From: Bemisia tabaci
Lineage: Eukaryota > Arthropoda > Insecta > Hemiptera > Aleyrodidae
Direction: 5' to 3'
DNA: 64,000 nt
Assembly: GCF_918797505.1 (NCBI RefSeq)
Contig: NC_092795.1
Location: forward strand, 35,513,131 to 35,577,130
The notes under the pieces are model-generated. The model was not told where the DNA came from and did not search any database. It saw only the letters and a program-made list of their open reading frames with translations. Of the stretch, positions 23,031-36,000 are shown one piece after another; position 1 is the stretch's first letter; the number at the start of each line of letters is the position of its first letter. A program made the translations under genes and the position numbers.

Positions 23031-23644
23031 CCACTGCAAAAATGAAAAAGGAAATCGACAAGCCCAGCGTGCATGGAGCCTATTTCCGTTTTAATCTTCC
23101 GTCATATTCTTACGGCGCAATGATACAACTATTTGAACGCTTCGGAATGCGTGAGGTATCACGCCGCATTTGAAGGCGTTTTCAAAACAGCTTAGTTCCG
23201 ATACCCGGATTATCGTTTTGCATAGTTCATATTCTTTTGATATAAGCCGTACTACCTGTTTATTTTTAATCCTCGTATAGAAACCAAACATTTGCTAAAT
23301 ACAATTCTAGCCGGAGCGCACTTCAGCTATGCATTCCCCACTGCAAAAATAACAAAGGAAAGCGACAAGCCCAGCGTGCATGGAGGCTATTTCCATTGTA
23401 ATTTTCCGTCGCATTTCTAAGGCGCAATGATACAACTAATTGAACTCTCCGGAATGCGAGAGGTATCATGCCGCATTTGAAGGCGTTTTCAAAACAGCCA
23501 AGTTCCGATACCCGGATTATCGTTTTGCATAGTTTCTTATTATTTTGTTTTCATTTCTAACCACTTGTTTATTCATTATCCTACCATAAAGATTACCCAT
23601 TTGCTATATACAATTTTAGCAGGAGCGCACTTCAGCTATGCATT
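23031..23644. repeat. Tandem duplication, 307-bp unit
   Basis: 'ccactgcaaaaat' at 23031 recurs at 23338, and the two units stay aligned to the shared end 'ggagcgcacttcagctatgc'. Each unit contains 'gacaagcccagcgtgcatgg', 'ggcgcaatgatacaact' and 'ttgaaggcgttttcaaaaca'. Substitutions and small indels separate the copies, so the duplication is not recent. No open frame spans a unit. Confidence 0.88.
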
Positions 23645-23854
23645 CACCAAAGGGTCTGGAAATTTTGGATTGTATATGTATCTGTTTTCAGTGCCAATAA
23701 TAGGATTCCTGCAACTTTTGAGCTACGAGTTTGGGAAAATTCAAAAATTCCATCACGTGGGGATCTTCTTTGATATGTTTTCGTTATTCAGACTATGCTG
23801 ACTCGGAGTGAGATTAATCCTTGGATATAACTCGGAATTATTCTTAAAAAGGGC

Positions 23855-24012
23855 GTTGCGTGCTTTGCGATAAATCGATTGATCTGCCATTTAAACTCAC
23901 AAAAAAGGATCGATCAGCGGGGTGTTTACAAAGGATACGTTAAAAATCGATTTTTTGCCGTAGCATCTAATGAAAAAATATCGATTGTTGGGTGATACAC
24001 GTCTCGTCACTG
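23855..24012. repeat. Foldback element of family H, copy H2
   Basis: Left side 'gcgtgctttgcgataaatcg' continuing 'attgatctgccatttaaac' matches the inverse of the right side of 27011-27179. Its right side 'aaatatcgattgttggg...cacgtctcgtcactg' matches the inverse of that copy's left side. A diverged member. Confidence 0.6.
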
Positions 24013-25765
24013 ATTCGGAACCGCATTGATAAAAATCTCGGCGTGGAATCCCGGAAGCATAAATACACTCCAAATTTCATTGCAGGAAATCTACGATTTA
24101 AGTCCGATTGCGAAGCCTAAAAACATTGTTAGGACAGCAGTTAGGACATTTTTAGGACAGTTCACCTCAATTTTTCAATCCAAAATTTAGTATCGCCGGT
24201 AGATCAAAATACGATCGTGATCATTAAACAAAAAATGTTCGGGACATTAGTATTATATAGTAAACCATGTTTAGTCCTTCAGTAGGACAGTAGTTTTTCG
24301 ACAAGGCTTTGGATTCGAGGAAAACTACGACCTCCGGTTTCTATTTTCCTAGGATATGAGCACTTGGTAAAATTGCCAACGTGAGAAGTGGTGGAGAGAT
24401 CTAATATAAAGACTCGGTAAAAAAGAGGGGCGACAGATAGAGAGAACAAATGAGAGCGACCTCTGACCCGTCTCCCGGCGGCAATCGCGGCCGCGCTCTT
24501 GGGAAAATTAGTCTCCCGAAGAACCCCCGCACTGCGCTCTCATGTTAATGTAGATGCTGGATGACAACACTTGCGAAACTGGACTACGATTCGCGAAACA
24601 CCCAAGTTAGCGACTTCGCGACTTCAAACTATTCTACTCATGCCAATGTTGCCGCATTATGAAAAAAAAAAACTTTTTCTCACTGTTTAAGGAAAAATCC
24701 TCGTAGTCAGGGGGACGCTTATTTTGACCAATAAAACACGCTTTAGCGTTGTTTCATTCTGCGTCACCCTGTACAGTTTATAAAACTAAGATGGAATTCA
24801 CTAAAAACCCATTATGGCATGAAATAATTTTGGATCTTGGATTCTGGAGGACGCGCGTTTATGCCGTAGCTTCCGTAAACACACTATGACCCAAATTTTT
24901 TCCTTAGAATTTCCAAATTTTGGTACTGAGCTACATCGTGCCGAAGAGTAGTGATAGTGCAATTTTTAAAAACCAGGGAAAATGTGTTGCTATAAATAGG
25001 TAACACGTACCGGTTAATTCATTGATAGGTATAGTTGAGTTTTTAATTTTGACCCCCTTTATTTTAAATGTGACCTTAATGTATATGAGTCCCGGTTTTT
25101 ACAGTCTTAACGTACCGGTGTGTTACCCATTCGCGCAATAGTAGGATAAGATATTAGCAAAACTTATCACTATCACAAAAATGACTCGACAGCATTTTCT
25201 TTTTTCAGTTTAGCCAGTTGCGCTTCCATAGATAAAATCTTCTTTCCTCAAGATCTTCCAACATCTAAAAGTTTGAAATTGGCGACAGAGCGGCGAGCGA
25301 CTACAAATTGCAAGTTCAACTGAGCAAAGGATTCGAGTGAACAAAGGAGAGCGACTACTCTAACGCCAGATCGCGATTCTATACCTCGTGATAACTCAAT
25401 GAAGATCGGACTTGTCCCAAGTGACGAAAGTTCTGATCAAAAGCTTACTCTGAGCCCCATCCGTGACTTTACACAGACTCCAGGAACCAACATCTCAGGT
25501 GCGCCTCGGATGATCAAGCGAGATTGTCAACTTCAGAACGGGTTAAACCGTTCTTATTTACTAGGTTATTTTTTAAGAATATTTTTTTACCTCTTATCAG
25601 TTGGTGAGTAGCTTTCCTAATTTGGTTCTTGAACCACTGGTATTTTATTAACAACGTAAAGTTATCAAAGTTTTAATGGAAATTCGTATTTTCAGTAGAT
25701 TTTTAAACAGCCTTTTTCTATGTAGTGCACGTTTGAGCGAGGTCATGAGCTTCTAATAGAGTATT
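24013..25765. other. No gene seen
   Basis: Longest frame 70 codons (25399-25611), unrecognised. Contains a GC-rich patch near 24460-24540. A local echo 'aggacagcagttaggaca', 'aggacagttcacc' and 'aggacagtag' occurs at 24130-24300. Confidence 0.4.
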
Positions 25766-26010
25766 CTGCCGTGCTAAGCAAGAACGCCGTACATCCATCA
25801 AGATTTTCCCGCGTTTCTTGGAACTTAACATTTTATAAAATAAAGACTGTTTTACCTGTGCACCTCAAAGTTTCAGGTTTAATTATTGATAGTATTTGAG
25901 AACTATTTCGTTAAAAACATTGTCCCAAAGTACAAAAGTTTTTCTTCTGTGATACATTGTTTCCAAAAAATTTAAAATGGCGTTTACGGCGTTCTTGCGT
26001 TGCACGGCAG
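25766..26010. mobile_element. Family B foldback element, copy B8 (divergent interior)
   Basis: CTGCCGTGCTAAGC opening and 'gcgttgcacggcag' closing, with TATT on both sides (25762-25765 and 26011-26014). The interior differs from other copies, so only the ends define membership. Supports a 4-bp duplication for the family. Confidence 0.82.
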
Positions 26011-27010
26011 TATTGGAGAGGAGACATCGTGTACGAACTTCAAGTAAACTTCAATTTAATTATTCTCTAGGTATACTTGGTAAATGATTAAAATTATTTG
26101 AATTAGCATAATACATCCATATGATAGTACAGAAGGATCTGCATAATTACTCACCGCGTAGGAGTAGGGGTATAGGGATAGAGGTCTGTTGAAAAATGGT
26201 AGAAATATCAGCATTATTACCTGCAACAGACAAAAGTAAAAAGGCATATCATTAATTTCATCTTCTCAGGAGTAAATATTGTGTAACATGTTAAAAAAAT
26301 CCAAGCATAACGATATGACAAGTAAGCCTTGAAGCAAATAAAACCAGTAAAACCAAGTAATTTATAAAATATAACCGGATAAGCGCAGTGTTAGTGATGA
26401 TAAATAGGTCCAAGAGGACAATTTCTATCAGACATTGCTGTCAAGGCTGGAACGATGAAATCCAAACGAAAGCAAAGTACTCTTAAAAGCAAACCTGAGG
26501 TATCCTACAGGGTACCCGTACCCCACGTTTAAATTGGACTGATTTAAGCACTTGCTGTATGCCAAACATGTGTTACGTCCATTACGTAGCGGGTGGAAAT
26601 GTCTTGCAGCTAAGAGACACAGACAATTGCTCTTGAAGGTCCCGTCAAGTGTCAACCTAGGACTTGACATTTTCTTTAGGCCCTCCCACAGTACCTCCGC
26701 ACAGTCGCGACTCACTTTCAGGGCTCGGTGGACACTACTTGTCAAGTGGCTTACAATATTCATGATTTAACGCGCACAAATGAAACGTAAGGCAGCAGCG
26801 CTGGTTAACAGCTAACAAATGTTGAACATTTTTTTTGTAACGTCCTCCTTTTTCGCTTTTTGGAGATCACAATCACTAGCGATGACGATGTCTTTGAAAT
26901 AATTCAGACAGAAATTCGAATTAAGTTTTTAGTGAATCATTAACGGAACACAAAGCGCGGGTACACGATTTATGCCATGTGTAGAGCTCTGGAGAAGTGT
27001 CATCTGTAAA
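26011..27010. other. No supportable gene
   Basis: Opposing frames of 111 (minus, 26428-26763) and 72 codons (plus, 26552-26770) overlap. The products are unrecognised and neither has supporting context. Confidence 0.35.
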
Positions 27011-27179
27011 GCAGTAGCGTGGCGTGAATGATCGATTATCGATATTTCCCCATTTGAAGCTATGGTAAAGAATCGATTATCAAGGTGTTCGCTGCGAACA
27101 CCCCATCTATCGATTCATTTCCATATGTTTAAATGGTAGATCAATCGATTTATCGCAAAGCACGCGACGCCACTACTGT
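27011..27179. repeat. Foldback element of family H, copy H1
   Basis: The outer arms 'cagtagcgtggcgtg' and 'cacgcgacgccactactg' pair. Next come 'gatcgattatcgatattt' against 'agatcaatcgatttatcg', and a central hairpin 'aaggtgttcgctgcgaacacc'. About 170 bp. The partner copy is at 23855-24012. Confidence 0.75.
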
Positions 27180-29282
27180 GAAGGGTCAATATTCCTCCAA
27201 GCAGACGTGCGAATGGTTATGTTCCTGAAAAACTATTCTCTTTTTTTCCTTTTTTTATTCGCTTATTGTGAACTTCTTACAAAGGATTATATTTTTAAAT
27301 TATTACATTGTTTATACAATTATTTAATTTATTTTCTTAAAAAGAGAAGAAAATAATATCTGCTGGTGCTCTATGTACGATGCAATTTGTTACAATTTTA
27401 CAGTTAATGACGTCCCCGCATGAATTAATTATTTTTCGGATACGCCGCGATAGACGAATGACTGATATTTGTTCAGTGTAAGTTAATGTTTGCGGAAAGT
27501 TCTTTGATACATAGGATTAATACATTTTACATTTTAAAAAAAAAATAAAAAAATAAACAAAAATCCAAAAAATTTTTGATGCAAAGCAACCATCAGCCAT
27601 GTACATTACTAAATACAGCAGCAACTTGCAGTTTCCTAAATATAATTTTCACAAATGAAATATTCAAATTAAGGAAATTGCATTTAACTCTAAAATTATT
27701 AAGAAAGTTTTAATTTGTTCTCCCGCGGGCGAATACACAAGGTCCCTTGCTAGGTAAGGGTAATCACTTTAAAATCGACGCAACTAAGCATGAACTTATT
27801 CCCGTAATACCTAGTCTTTGTTAAACTCATGTGGTGTCATCCTTCCTAGATGCTTAATTCATGCCTAAACGGCGGGACGCGACGCGACGGTGATCATAAC
27901 GCCTGAATGCAACTATACGTGCTTTGCGGTTAACTATGTTGCATATCTATCAAATTGCAGGCACTTTGTTCACCCGCACCATCACTGCGGTGTATAACAG
28001 GCGACTGTGCAAGGTACGAGAGGTTATTCCAACCGTATCGTATCTCACGACTCCTTCTCTGAGTGTAAAACCGAAAGATGCCTATTTTAAACTTTGAAAG
28101 ATGCCAATCGTAACATTCTTGTGATACTGTAGAGTCAGGAGAATCTGAACACATATTTTAGTACATCTTTAGTATTATAATGTAAGTGTTTAGTTACTGA
28201 TGTGAAACGTGTGTACGAGTTCTTACTTACCAACTCATGCTCAAGAATTAAAGGATCGTACAGTTTTAAACTGAAGGGGTCTCTGGAGTTTTGAGCGATC
28301 TCTCCGTATTGTTTCAAACCTTGATTCCGTTAATTAGCAATATTTGTTTTACTTATACGCACTTATAAGAAAAATATATACCTGCAATTCATTTCTTACG
28401 TAAACAAAAATCGACGTTTTTATGAATGGCGTTAACGTGAGATATATTTTTCTTCCGGTAAGACTAGTTTAAGACTCTTTTCCGGATAAAATTCATTAAT
28501 TCATTGCATGACTCTTATTTTGCATCAAAAGAATAAAAACTCAGATCAATACTGCAAATGGACGTGATAGTTCTTTCGTAAGACTTTTTGAAATTCTCAT
28601 ATACATATAATAAACCCGACATCGTATCCTTAGGGAAAATAGAAAATTCGAAGCAATTTTGCAACTTCATTAAACCACTGATTTTGACTGAGCCGACAGT
28701 GACAAAAGACGGCTAGACGACAGTGACCATAGGAACGAACTGGCACAGCGCCAATCGCGACTGGTACTGTCATAGGGTAATATGGAATGAATAGTTTGAA
28801 CTAGTATTTTGAATTTAATGGACGATTTAGAAGTTCAGTTGCATAGCAAGCGCAGTTTTCTATTCTTATTTTACCTCCTCCCTACTTCAGATACTTGATC
28901 GCTCAAAGAGTCAAATCTAGTAAGTGTGTCGGATGACATATGGTTACTTTTGTCCTTGAAGGGTAAACCTCGGTTTTCCGATTAGAGAGGCTTTTCATCA
29001 TTTTAATTCGATTATTTCAGCCTCTCATAGTGAAACATTTATGTTATGAGAGACTTGGGTTATTAAGGTGAATCTAGGTGATCCGAGGACGAGATCCACC
29101 ACTGCGTTTAGCTGCTGTATGGTCTATGTTTTTGAGCGCCGAATAATTATCCTAATTTACAAACTTACTTAAGGCACTAATCTATCACGCGCGTAAACAG
29201 CATTAAAACTGAGTTGTATTGCTTTTTTGGAAGGTTCGTTGAAAATGCACTTTACCATTTAGGTAGAAACTGGGTACCAAGA
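27180..29282. other. No gene seen
   Basis: Very AT-rich, with A-runs at 27530-27560. Only short frames (up to 74 codons). A short purine/pyrimidine mirror around 28960-29045 ('agagaggctttt...cctctcata') is unremarkable. Confidence 0.4.
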
Positions 29283-29508
29283 AGCAACCAGTCCATGAAA
29301 AGGAGAGAAAACATATCTCCCCTAAACACCTACTCAGTGCGAAGCAGAGAAAAGTTTTCTCTCCTGAGCAACTAGTCGGTGCAAAGGAGAGACATGTTAT
29401 CTCCCCTGAGCAATTAGTTAATGCTCAGGAACGGATATATTTCTCTCTTAAGCACCAACTAGTTGCTCGGGAGAGAAATGTTTTCTCTCATCAAGTAGGA
29501 AATGCTGA
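29283..29508. repeat. 42-bp tandem satellite next to the transposon
   Basis: Units anchored on 'tctcccctgagcaactag'-like text begin at 29315, 29358, 29400, 29442 and 29484, giving periods of 43, 42, 42 and 42 bases. Each has the pattern tctc(c/t)c(c/t)taagcaa.tag..ggtgc followed by a 'gagagaaa..tt' segment. The array ends about 30 bases before the left end of the large transposon. Confidence 0.85.
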
Positions 29509-29539
29509 AACACAGTGACCGAGAAAAGCCCTCTCTGCA

Positions 29540-30007
29540 CACGGAAAAAAATCCGTCCAGTTGAGAGAACGGAACATGCAGGTGAATCCAAGTAACGATT
29601 TCCGACGCCGACTTGACAACAGGGGCGACAGGTAGTGCACAGTGTGAAACCCAACCTATACCCTCTTCGGCGCCCGGGAGTCCGGTTAATGGAATTCCGG
29701 GTTAATGGAATCGTACGTAGCCTTCCCAGTGACCACCTCAATCGGAATTGGAGACAGGGAAATCTACCGGTTCGATTCACCGCCCTCTGACCGGTGAACC
29801 AAGAGGGTAGTTTCTGATGCCTCGCCAGTCAAATCGTCAAGCGTGATTGAGTTGGCAGCCCTCCGCCATTTTGGCCAATTCGTTTTACACGTATTTCATT
29901 CCGTCCCTGTGTCCTGTGATCCTAACCGAAATTTATTAATTATTATCAAGTTTGTGCCGTGAAGTGCTTTACTAGTGAAGTGAACTATAATAGTGTGGTG
30001 TAGTATA
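29540..30007 (+). promoter_or_regulatory. 5' terminal region and presumed leader of gene 1
   Basis: GC-richer (to about 29880) than its surroundings, with repeated words 'ccggttaatggaatt' / 'cgggttaatggaat' at 29681-29710 and 'ctaccggttcg...gaccggtgaacc' near 29765-29800. Subterminal direct repeats of this kind bind the accessory protein in CACTA elements; here that is inference. A weak 'actataat' box lies about 20 bases before the gene 1 ATG. No transcription start can be fixed. Confidence 0.35.
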
Positions 30008-33000
30008 ATGTACACGCGGGTGGAAAGGCTACTGCAGCAAGTCGGATTACCAGGGCTTTTGGATAAATTTAAAGGTACGTTTTTCAAAGTCATCTTGCTT
30101 TCTAGTTTTCTGTTTCCTTTCATTTACATGTGCTCATGCGTTTTAAATTGGTCGCATTGCTTCACATATAAATGTTCATTGTAAATAGATTTCTTTTCAT
30201 TTCCTGTCCTACTATACACGGCGCCGTTCTTAGCCAATTTATAACCCAAGTAGGTACTCTCCATCTTACGTCCTTGAGGGCTCACATGGCTTCTCTTGAA
30301 TTTAAAATAGGAAATAAGTCTGGGAATGCAATACCAGTTAATTATTTATTTATTTGTCAATTTCCCACCTTATTTTTCATTTTGACAATTGCATTGTTTC
30401 ATTGAAGTCATTCTGGTCTTCAATTCCTCATGTTTTAATTTTGAGGTTAACGTGTTCCCTCAACTTGATATGCAGTTTGGCACTTTCACTCTAGCAAATT
30501 CTTTCAAGTCGTAATACCTAAATTCTAAATTATTGCACAATCTCCTTTACTTAGAAATTTTACTTTCCGGTTTGCTATACACGTCTAAGATACCATATTT
30601 CAATTTCAAATTTTGCACTTTCCAAGTAGTCGTGACATTCAATTCCTTTAAGTATTTTCTAATTTTTGAGAAGCGAGTCCTCCTTCGGTTCTGATGATAT
30701 CCCTTGTAAAGTTACTTCTTGAAAAATCAAGAACTTAATTTATCAGGTTCTGTAAAGAGGACGCGTCTGTTTATTAGTGAAGAAATGGAATGGACCAGAA
30801 AATGGGTGCAATTTTAAAATGGGTTTGCCATAAATTATCTATCTTATTTTCATTTTAGATAATAACCCAGGAGGATTTTTTGTGTCTCCTGCGGGTCGAT
30901 TGTTGAATCGTTATCGAATGAAATCGATCGATAACTCCCTATCTTAACAATGCTGTATATCGATCAAGGCCATTCGATAGCGATTTAACAATCGACCCGC
31001 TGGCGGTTGACTTGCTCCAGTGTTTCTTTTTGATCCTGGATCCTTCTATTATTTTCTTATTTCTCTAGGAAGGTTATGTCATCCGAGTGCTCGAGATGAA
31101 CAAGTTGTAAGTTCCAAAAATACTTATTTGTGATGCGATGTGGGAAAAGGGACCTTCAGGTCAAATTTTCCAAATCGACTTTTGGCATATTCTTTTCGAG
31201 GTGGCTCTGATAAATCGAATGAGCTCCAGTTTTTCGAAAAATACTCAGAATTGGTCTAGTTATATCATTTTGAAAATGGCTTTTCGATGAGTTACAAATA
31301 AGAAAAATGTCGAAAAAATCACGTTTAAAAATCTCAACCACTGTGTATTTATCCATTGTTTAGGGTCCCTCCTACAGGGATTTGGAATAGTTCTCAAGGG
31401 AATTGTGATGTCTGACCTGCAGCAATTGTTCTTTAGGTTATGTTGATGGGATTTTTGGGACAAGAAATGTTTCAAAAATTCTGATCTTGAATCATATTTT
31501 GAGCCTTCCTGCATAATTTTCAAAAAAGCCCTACGGTCCCTTTTCCCTGATCGTATCACATTTGAAGTCCTCAGGTGGAAAGAAAGTTGAAAATGGAATT
31601 AGAAAATCTGTAAATGTATTTTCAAAATTCAGTCAATTCTTTTTCTATATTGAGAATTTTCATACATTACAATAACATAAATGGCCTTAGAAACCGTCAT
31701 GAACAGTTAGTAAACATTGCTATCATCTAGAGTCCCTGCAGCTCCACAGAGTGAAGACGTGTTGGGCCATGGTGTCACAACTCTGTAATAAGATTACAGA
31801 AATCAATGCATTTTTGGTAAATTCACCTAGTATTTTTCTCATGATTGAACTAACAATTTGGAAATTAATTTTGAAGAATGTACAAAATAGATTCACCGCA
31901 ATTTTATATTTGGAGCCAATTTTTAGTTTTTATTTTGTCATATTTGCTCGATTCATCCAAAAAATAAGGAAAATTATAATTGGGTTATCTAGGCAGTTAT
32001 TGATTGCTCTCGTTTCCTGGTTTTCGCAGAATCATTCTTTGATGATGAAGCTCTTCCATGCGTAACATGTAAGGAGGATTTATCAGGCATTGTACCCATG
32101 GGACTGGCTCTCCGATTCTTTGACGCTTTGAAAAAAGTGAGTATTATTTGATTTTCTTAGTCAACACTAGGCTTTCTTCTATCCTAAGTGCGTAAGCCAA
32201 GAGGTTTTATGGATGATTTGCTTTTTACCTTCCTAGACTTAAGTTTCTTTTTTTTTTTTCCTTTCTTTTTTTTTCCTATCTTGTGCAAGCAGTAAGTTCT
32301 TTAAGCTTTCTCTTCTGAACTAATGTGTCACTTAGACGAAGAATCTAGGCATGAAAATGGCATGACTTTATCTTGATGCCAAAGATATAATTGAAAGTTT
32401 GAAAGTTATGTTAGGCCGAAAGAAAGGTTTACGCTCAACAGAAAACTCACATTTTTAGATCTCTTTCCTGTTTTTTTCAACCTTGCGTCGCTTTTGAGCT
32501 GGGAAATAGTCCTGACCGGACCTCGAGGAACCCATTTACAGTTTTTAGTTGCTGTTACAGCAAGAGGAAAACAATATCAAGTGGCAAGCAGGTTCTAATT
32601 GATAGTCTTACTCTTTTCAGGACAGAGATGACCCTCAGGGATCGAGATCAACCCTCGATTCTCTCAACTCTAGCTCATCTGAAGCTCACGACTCTAACAC
32701 CTTAGTTCACGACTATTACGAACAATATCCGTTTCTCCGCGTTCCTGAAAATGGGATTCGACTGGTATGTAAAGCTAATTTGTAAGTTTTTATTTGATGA
32801 ACCTTACAATACGGAGTCCCTTGTGTTGTCGAACCTAACCTAACCTATAACATACAGTGGTTCTCAGCAAAATTTTTTCTCAAATTTCTAAGGAAAAATC
32901 GTTTTATTTAGCAACCTTGTACCAGAGATTTAGCAAGAACACTCTGAAACCTGCCGTTGTTCATTATGCCAAACTGAAAAAAACTGCTTTCTTTGAGATT

Positions 33001-36000
33001 ATTCCTTGGAGAAACGTGTTCTTGAAACGATGCCATCCTTTGAGTGGTGTGACTTATACTGAAATGGTTTAACAAACATCAAAAGCATTTTTATTGAGCT
33101 CTCAATAACGATATTTGATCATCTCTGACACCAAGACATCTTTCAGACTATACAGGGTATTCCAGGCCACCCATCCACTCTCTTTATCTCAAAAACCCCT
33201 TCTAAGTTTTCGTGTACCCTATCAGAATAATTCTAGCTTCCGAAAATCGGTCAAATAAGTAGCACACAGCAGTAGGTTGAAAATGCCCCCAAAATTACTG
33301 CCACCCCCCCCCCCTTCCTCAAAAAAGGGGCCTCCAAAAAATTTGTATGGGACTACATTGTTTTATTTTAATGCTCTTTCCGAATTCGGAGTCAACACAT
33401 ACCCCTTAGCATTTGAAAAGTGCGAGATATGAAGGGACCCCCCCTCCGGAACACCTACCTTAGAGGAGGTTCTTGGGGCTGAAAATATCATCATTGAATT
33501 CCGTGAGGTCTATTTAAGTGGGTAACCTTAGTCTCAAAACTCTGTGTAAAGCCATTTTTGACGTAAAGATAGTGGAAAGGTGGTGTGAAACGCCCTCTAA
33601 AACTCTGTTATTGAGAAGCCATTTACTCACAACCTGATCGACTCGCACGTTTACCAGTCATCTTTTCCTGCTTCCATTTATGTGAGATTGATGGATCATT
33701 TATTCCTACAGATTGAACGGGACTTCAAATTACTATACCCACAAGCAGAGAATAACTTCATCGACTTCTGGGGTGAAGTCGCAGAAAAAATCTTGATTCT
33801 TGCCAAAGCAAAATATGAAAAGGAGGAAAAGTTCAGGACGCATTCATCCCAAGCACTAATCAGTGAAACTGATTTGCATGTCAAAGGTATGAAATGATTT
33901 GATGCTTTCATAGATGTTATACTTACAGGGCGTCTTTTAAAAAATGAGTCACCTGGAATATATTAGGAGTACGTAAGTACCTATTATGAAAATTGTAAAA
34001 GACAAGTTACTTTAATTGGTAGGGCGGATAAGCATAACAATCGTGCATTACTGGAAGAAAGCATGAAACTTTCAGGATATCATCTTTACCTATAGAAGGT
34101 TTAATTTCTCAAGTGAGCCCAAAATTCTGAGGCCATGTGGGCCGGGGGGGGGGGGGGCCTGATTTAGCTATGTTTTGCAGAATTTTCGTGTTGAATCATT
34201 GTTATAACGCCGTTAACAATGTGAAATGTAATCAAAACTTGTGTAAACGTCTCATGTCACGTGTAACGTTGTGTTGTGTCTCATTTTTGTGTAAAAAATG
34301 TTTCTTACCTTTCAATAAGATTCGTGTCGTAGACTATAAATGCGGAGAAATTGATACGACCTCACTTGTCATCTCACGTGATTTTTTTTCTCATAAAAAT
34401 TCACACTCCTGCCTTTCAAATTTGGCCGACATCTTTGACTGTGGGCACCAATTTTGACCAAGGGACTGTTTTGACTCCATTAATGAAATCTACAACCAAA
34501 ATTACGCAGGAAATGACATATCACTTGCCTTTATAAGTAAAAATTTTAAAAAATGCACCCTCCTGCCTTTCAAATCTGGCCACCATCTTAGATTGGGACA
34601 GTGAAAACATTTTATGATACTGTTTGAGAGAACCTACTAATGACGTTTACACGAGTTTCGATTACATTTTACATTGTTAATGGCGTTCTAACAATGATTT
34701 AACACGAAAATTCGGCAAAACCTAGCGAAATCAGGGTCCCCTGCCTCCCCCCCCCCCCCCTGGGCCAACATGGCCTCAGAATGTTGGGCTCACTTGCGAA
34801 ATTGAACCTTCTATAGGTTAAGATGATATCCTGACAGTTTCATGCTTTCTTCCAGAAATGCACGATTCTGGGAACTTCTTCCCCTAATGCGCCCTACTAA
34901 ATCCATTGGAGGGGGAAACAGTTTTGGGTTTTTTTTTCTTTTTTCTTTGTTCAATTTTACTATTAGTCCTTTTTTCAACAATTCATTGTTCGATATAGGT
35001 TCTTTTGTACCCCTCTCAGAGGGCTCCAAAAATATTGACCTTCTGTAAATGTTCCCCTTTTGAAATGATTAAACATGCCTATGACAGTTTTCCAAGATTT
35101 GAACTCGTGCCGGAGACATGGAGGTGGCTCGTTCTGAAAAAGTATCCTGCTTAGACCAAGCTGAGGCGAGATTAAAAATCATTTTTTTAAAGTAGTAGAA
35201 AACTGTCATTGATTTAATGATTCGGGCGTTTCAAGTTTTCTTAGAAATGTCCTGTAACAAGATTGGAATTGCTTTAAAGGGATCATGGCACTTTCAAATT
35301 GATTTTCAATTTTTTTTTTTAATGAGGTAATGTACTGGAATGGGGTTGTTTCCAGGTGTAAGATAGAGCCGGTTTTGGCATTTTTCATAAATTTCACATG
35401 GGAATCAATACTTAAAACGGATGTATATTACACCTGGAAACAACCCCATTATTCTTGCAAATATTTAGGAGTTTTGACACCTCTTTTTTCCAATTTTTTT
35501 TGTATGCTAGCGCTATAAAGATTGGTGTTGATTCAACACCCCCCCCCCTTCTCTTGGTCCCTAATTGCGTTACATTGTTGAAGCTTGCTCCCTTGGCATA
35601 GCTGTACCATATTCTATCTTCCATGGTGTGATATAAATTTTTTCTTGATTTTTTCAGAAGCGGAAAAAAGGAAAGTACTGGCTCTGGTTCTTCTACCACT
35701 ACTATTTAGTGCTCCTGGCAATGTAAACCGAAATAAACGTGGCATTGTTCCTTGGAAACCTTCAAAGCAAGATTGCGTCAATGGTTTCATTTTTAGAAGT
35801 CCTGATTCCTGCTCATATGAAGACCGGCTTTTGGAGAAAAAGAATTTTTTGGCTACAAGGAAAATAGCATTTCAGCCAATTACTGTTGCAGTTGGCACAT
35901 TGGACAATTTTTCCCAGAGTTTGGTGGTAATTGATGACATTAAGTATTCATTCAAGTCAGTTTTAGAGGCTTTTGTCTTTTGCTTTAAAAGCTATTTTGC

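Noticed and set aside
29283..29508. A CRISPR-like array from regular 42-bp spacing
   Set aside because: The units are contiguous diverged repeats without unique spacers, in a eukaryotic context; it is a minisatellite.
29765..29785. GGTTCGATTCA as a tRNA B box
   Set aside because: No A box or cloverleaf arms at the required distances.
32828..32848. Telomere-like CCTAA repeats
   Set aside because: Only about three units inside an intron; far too few for telomeric DNA.
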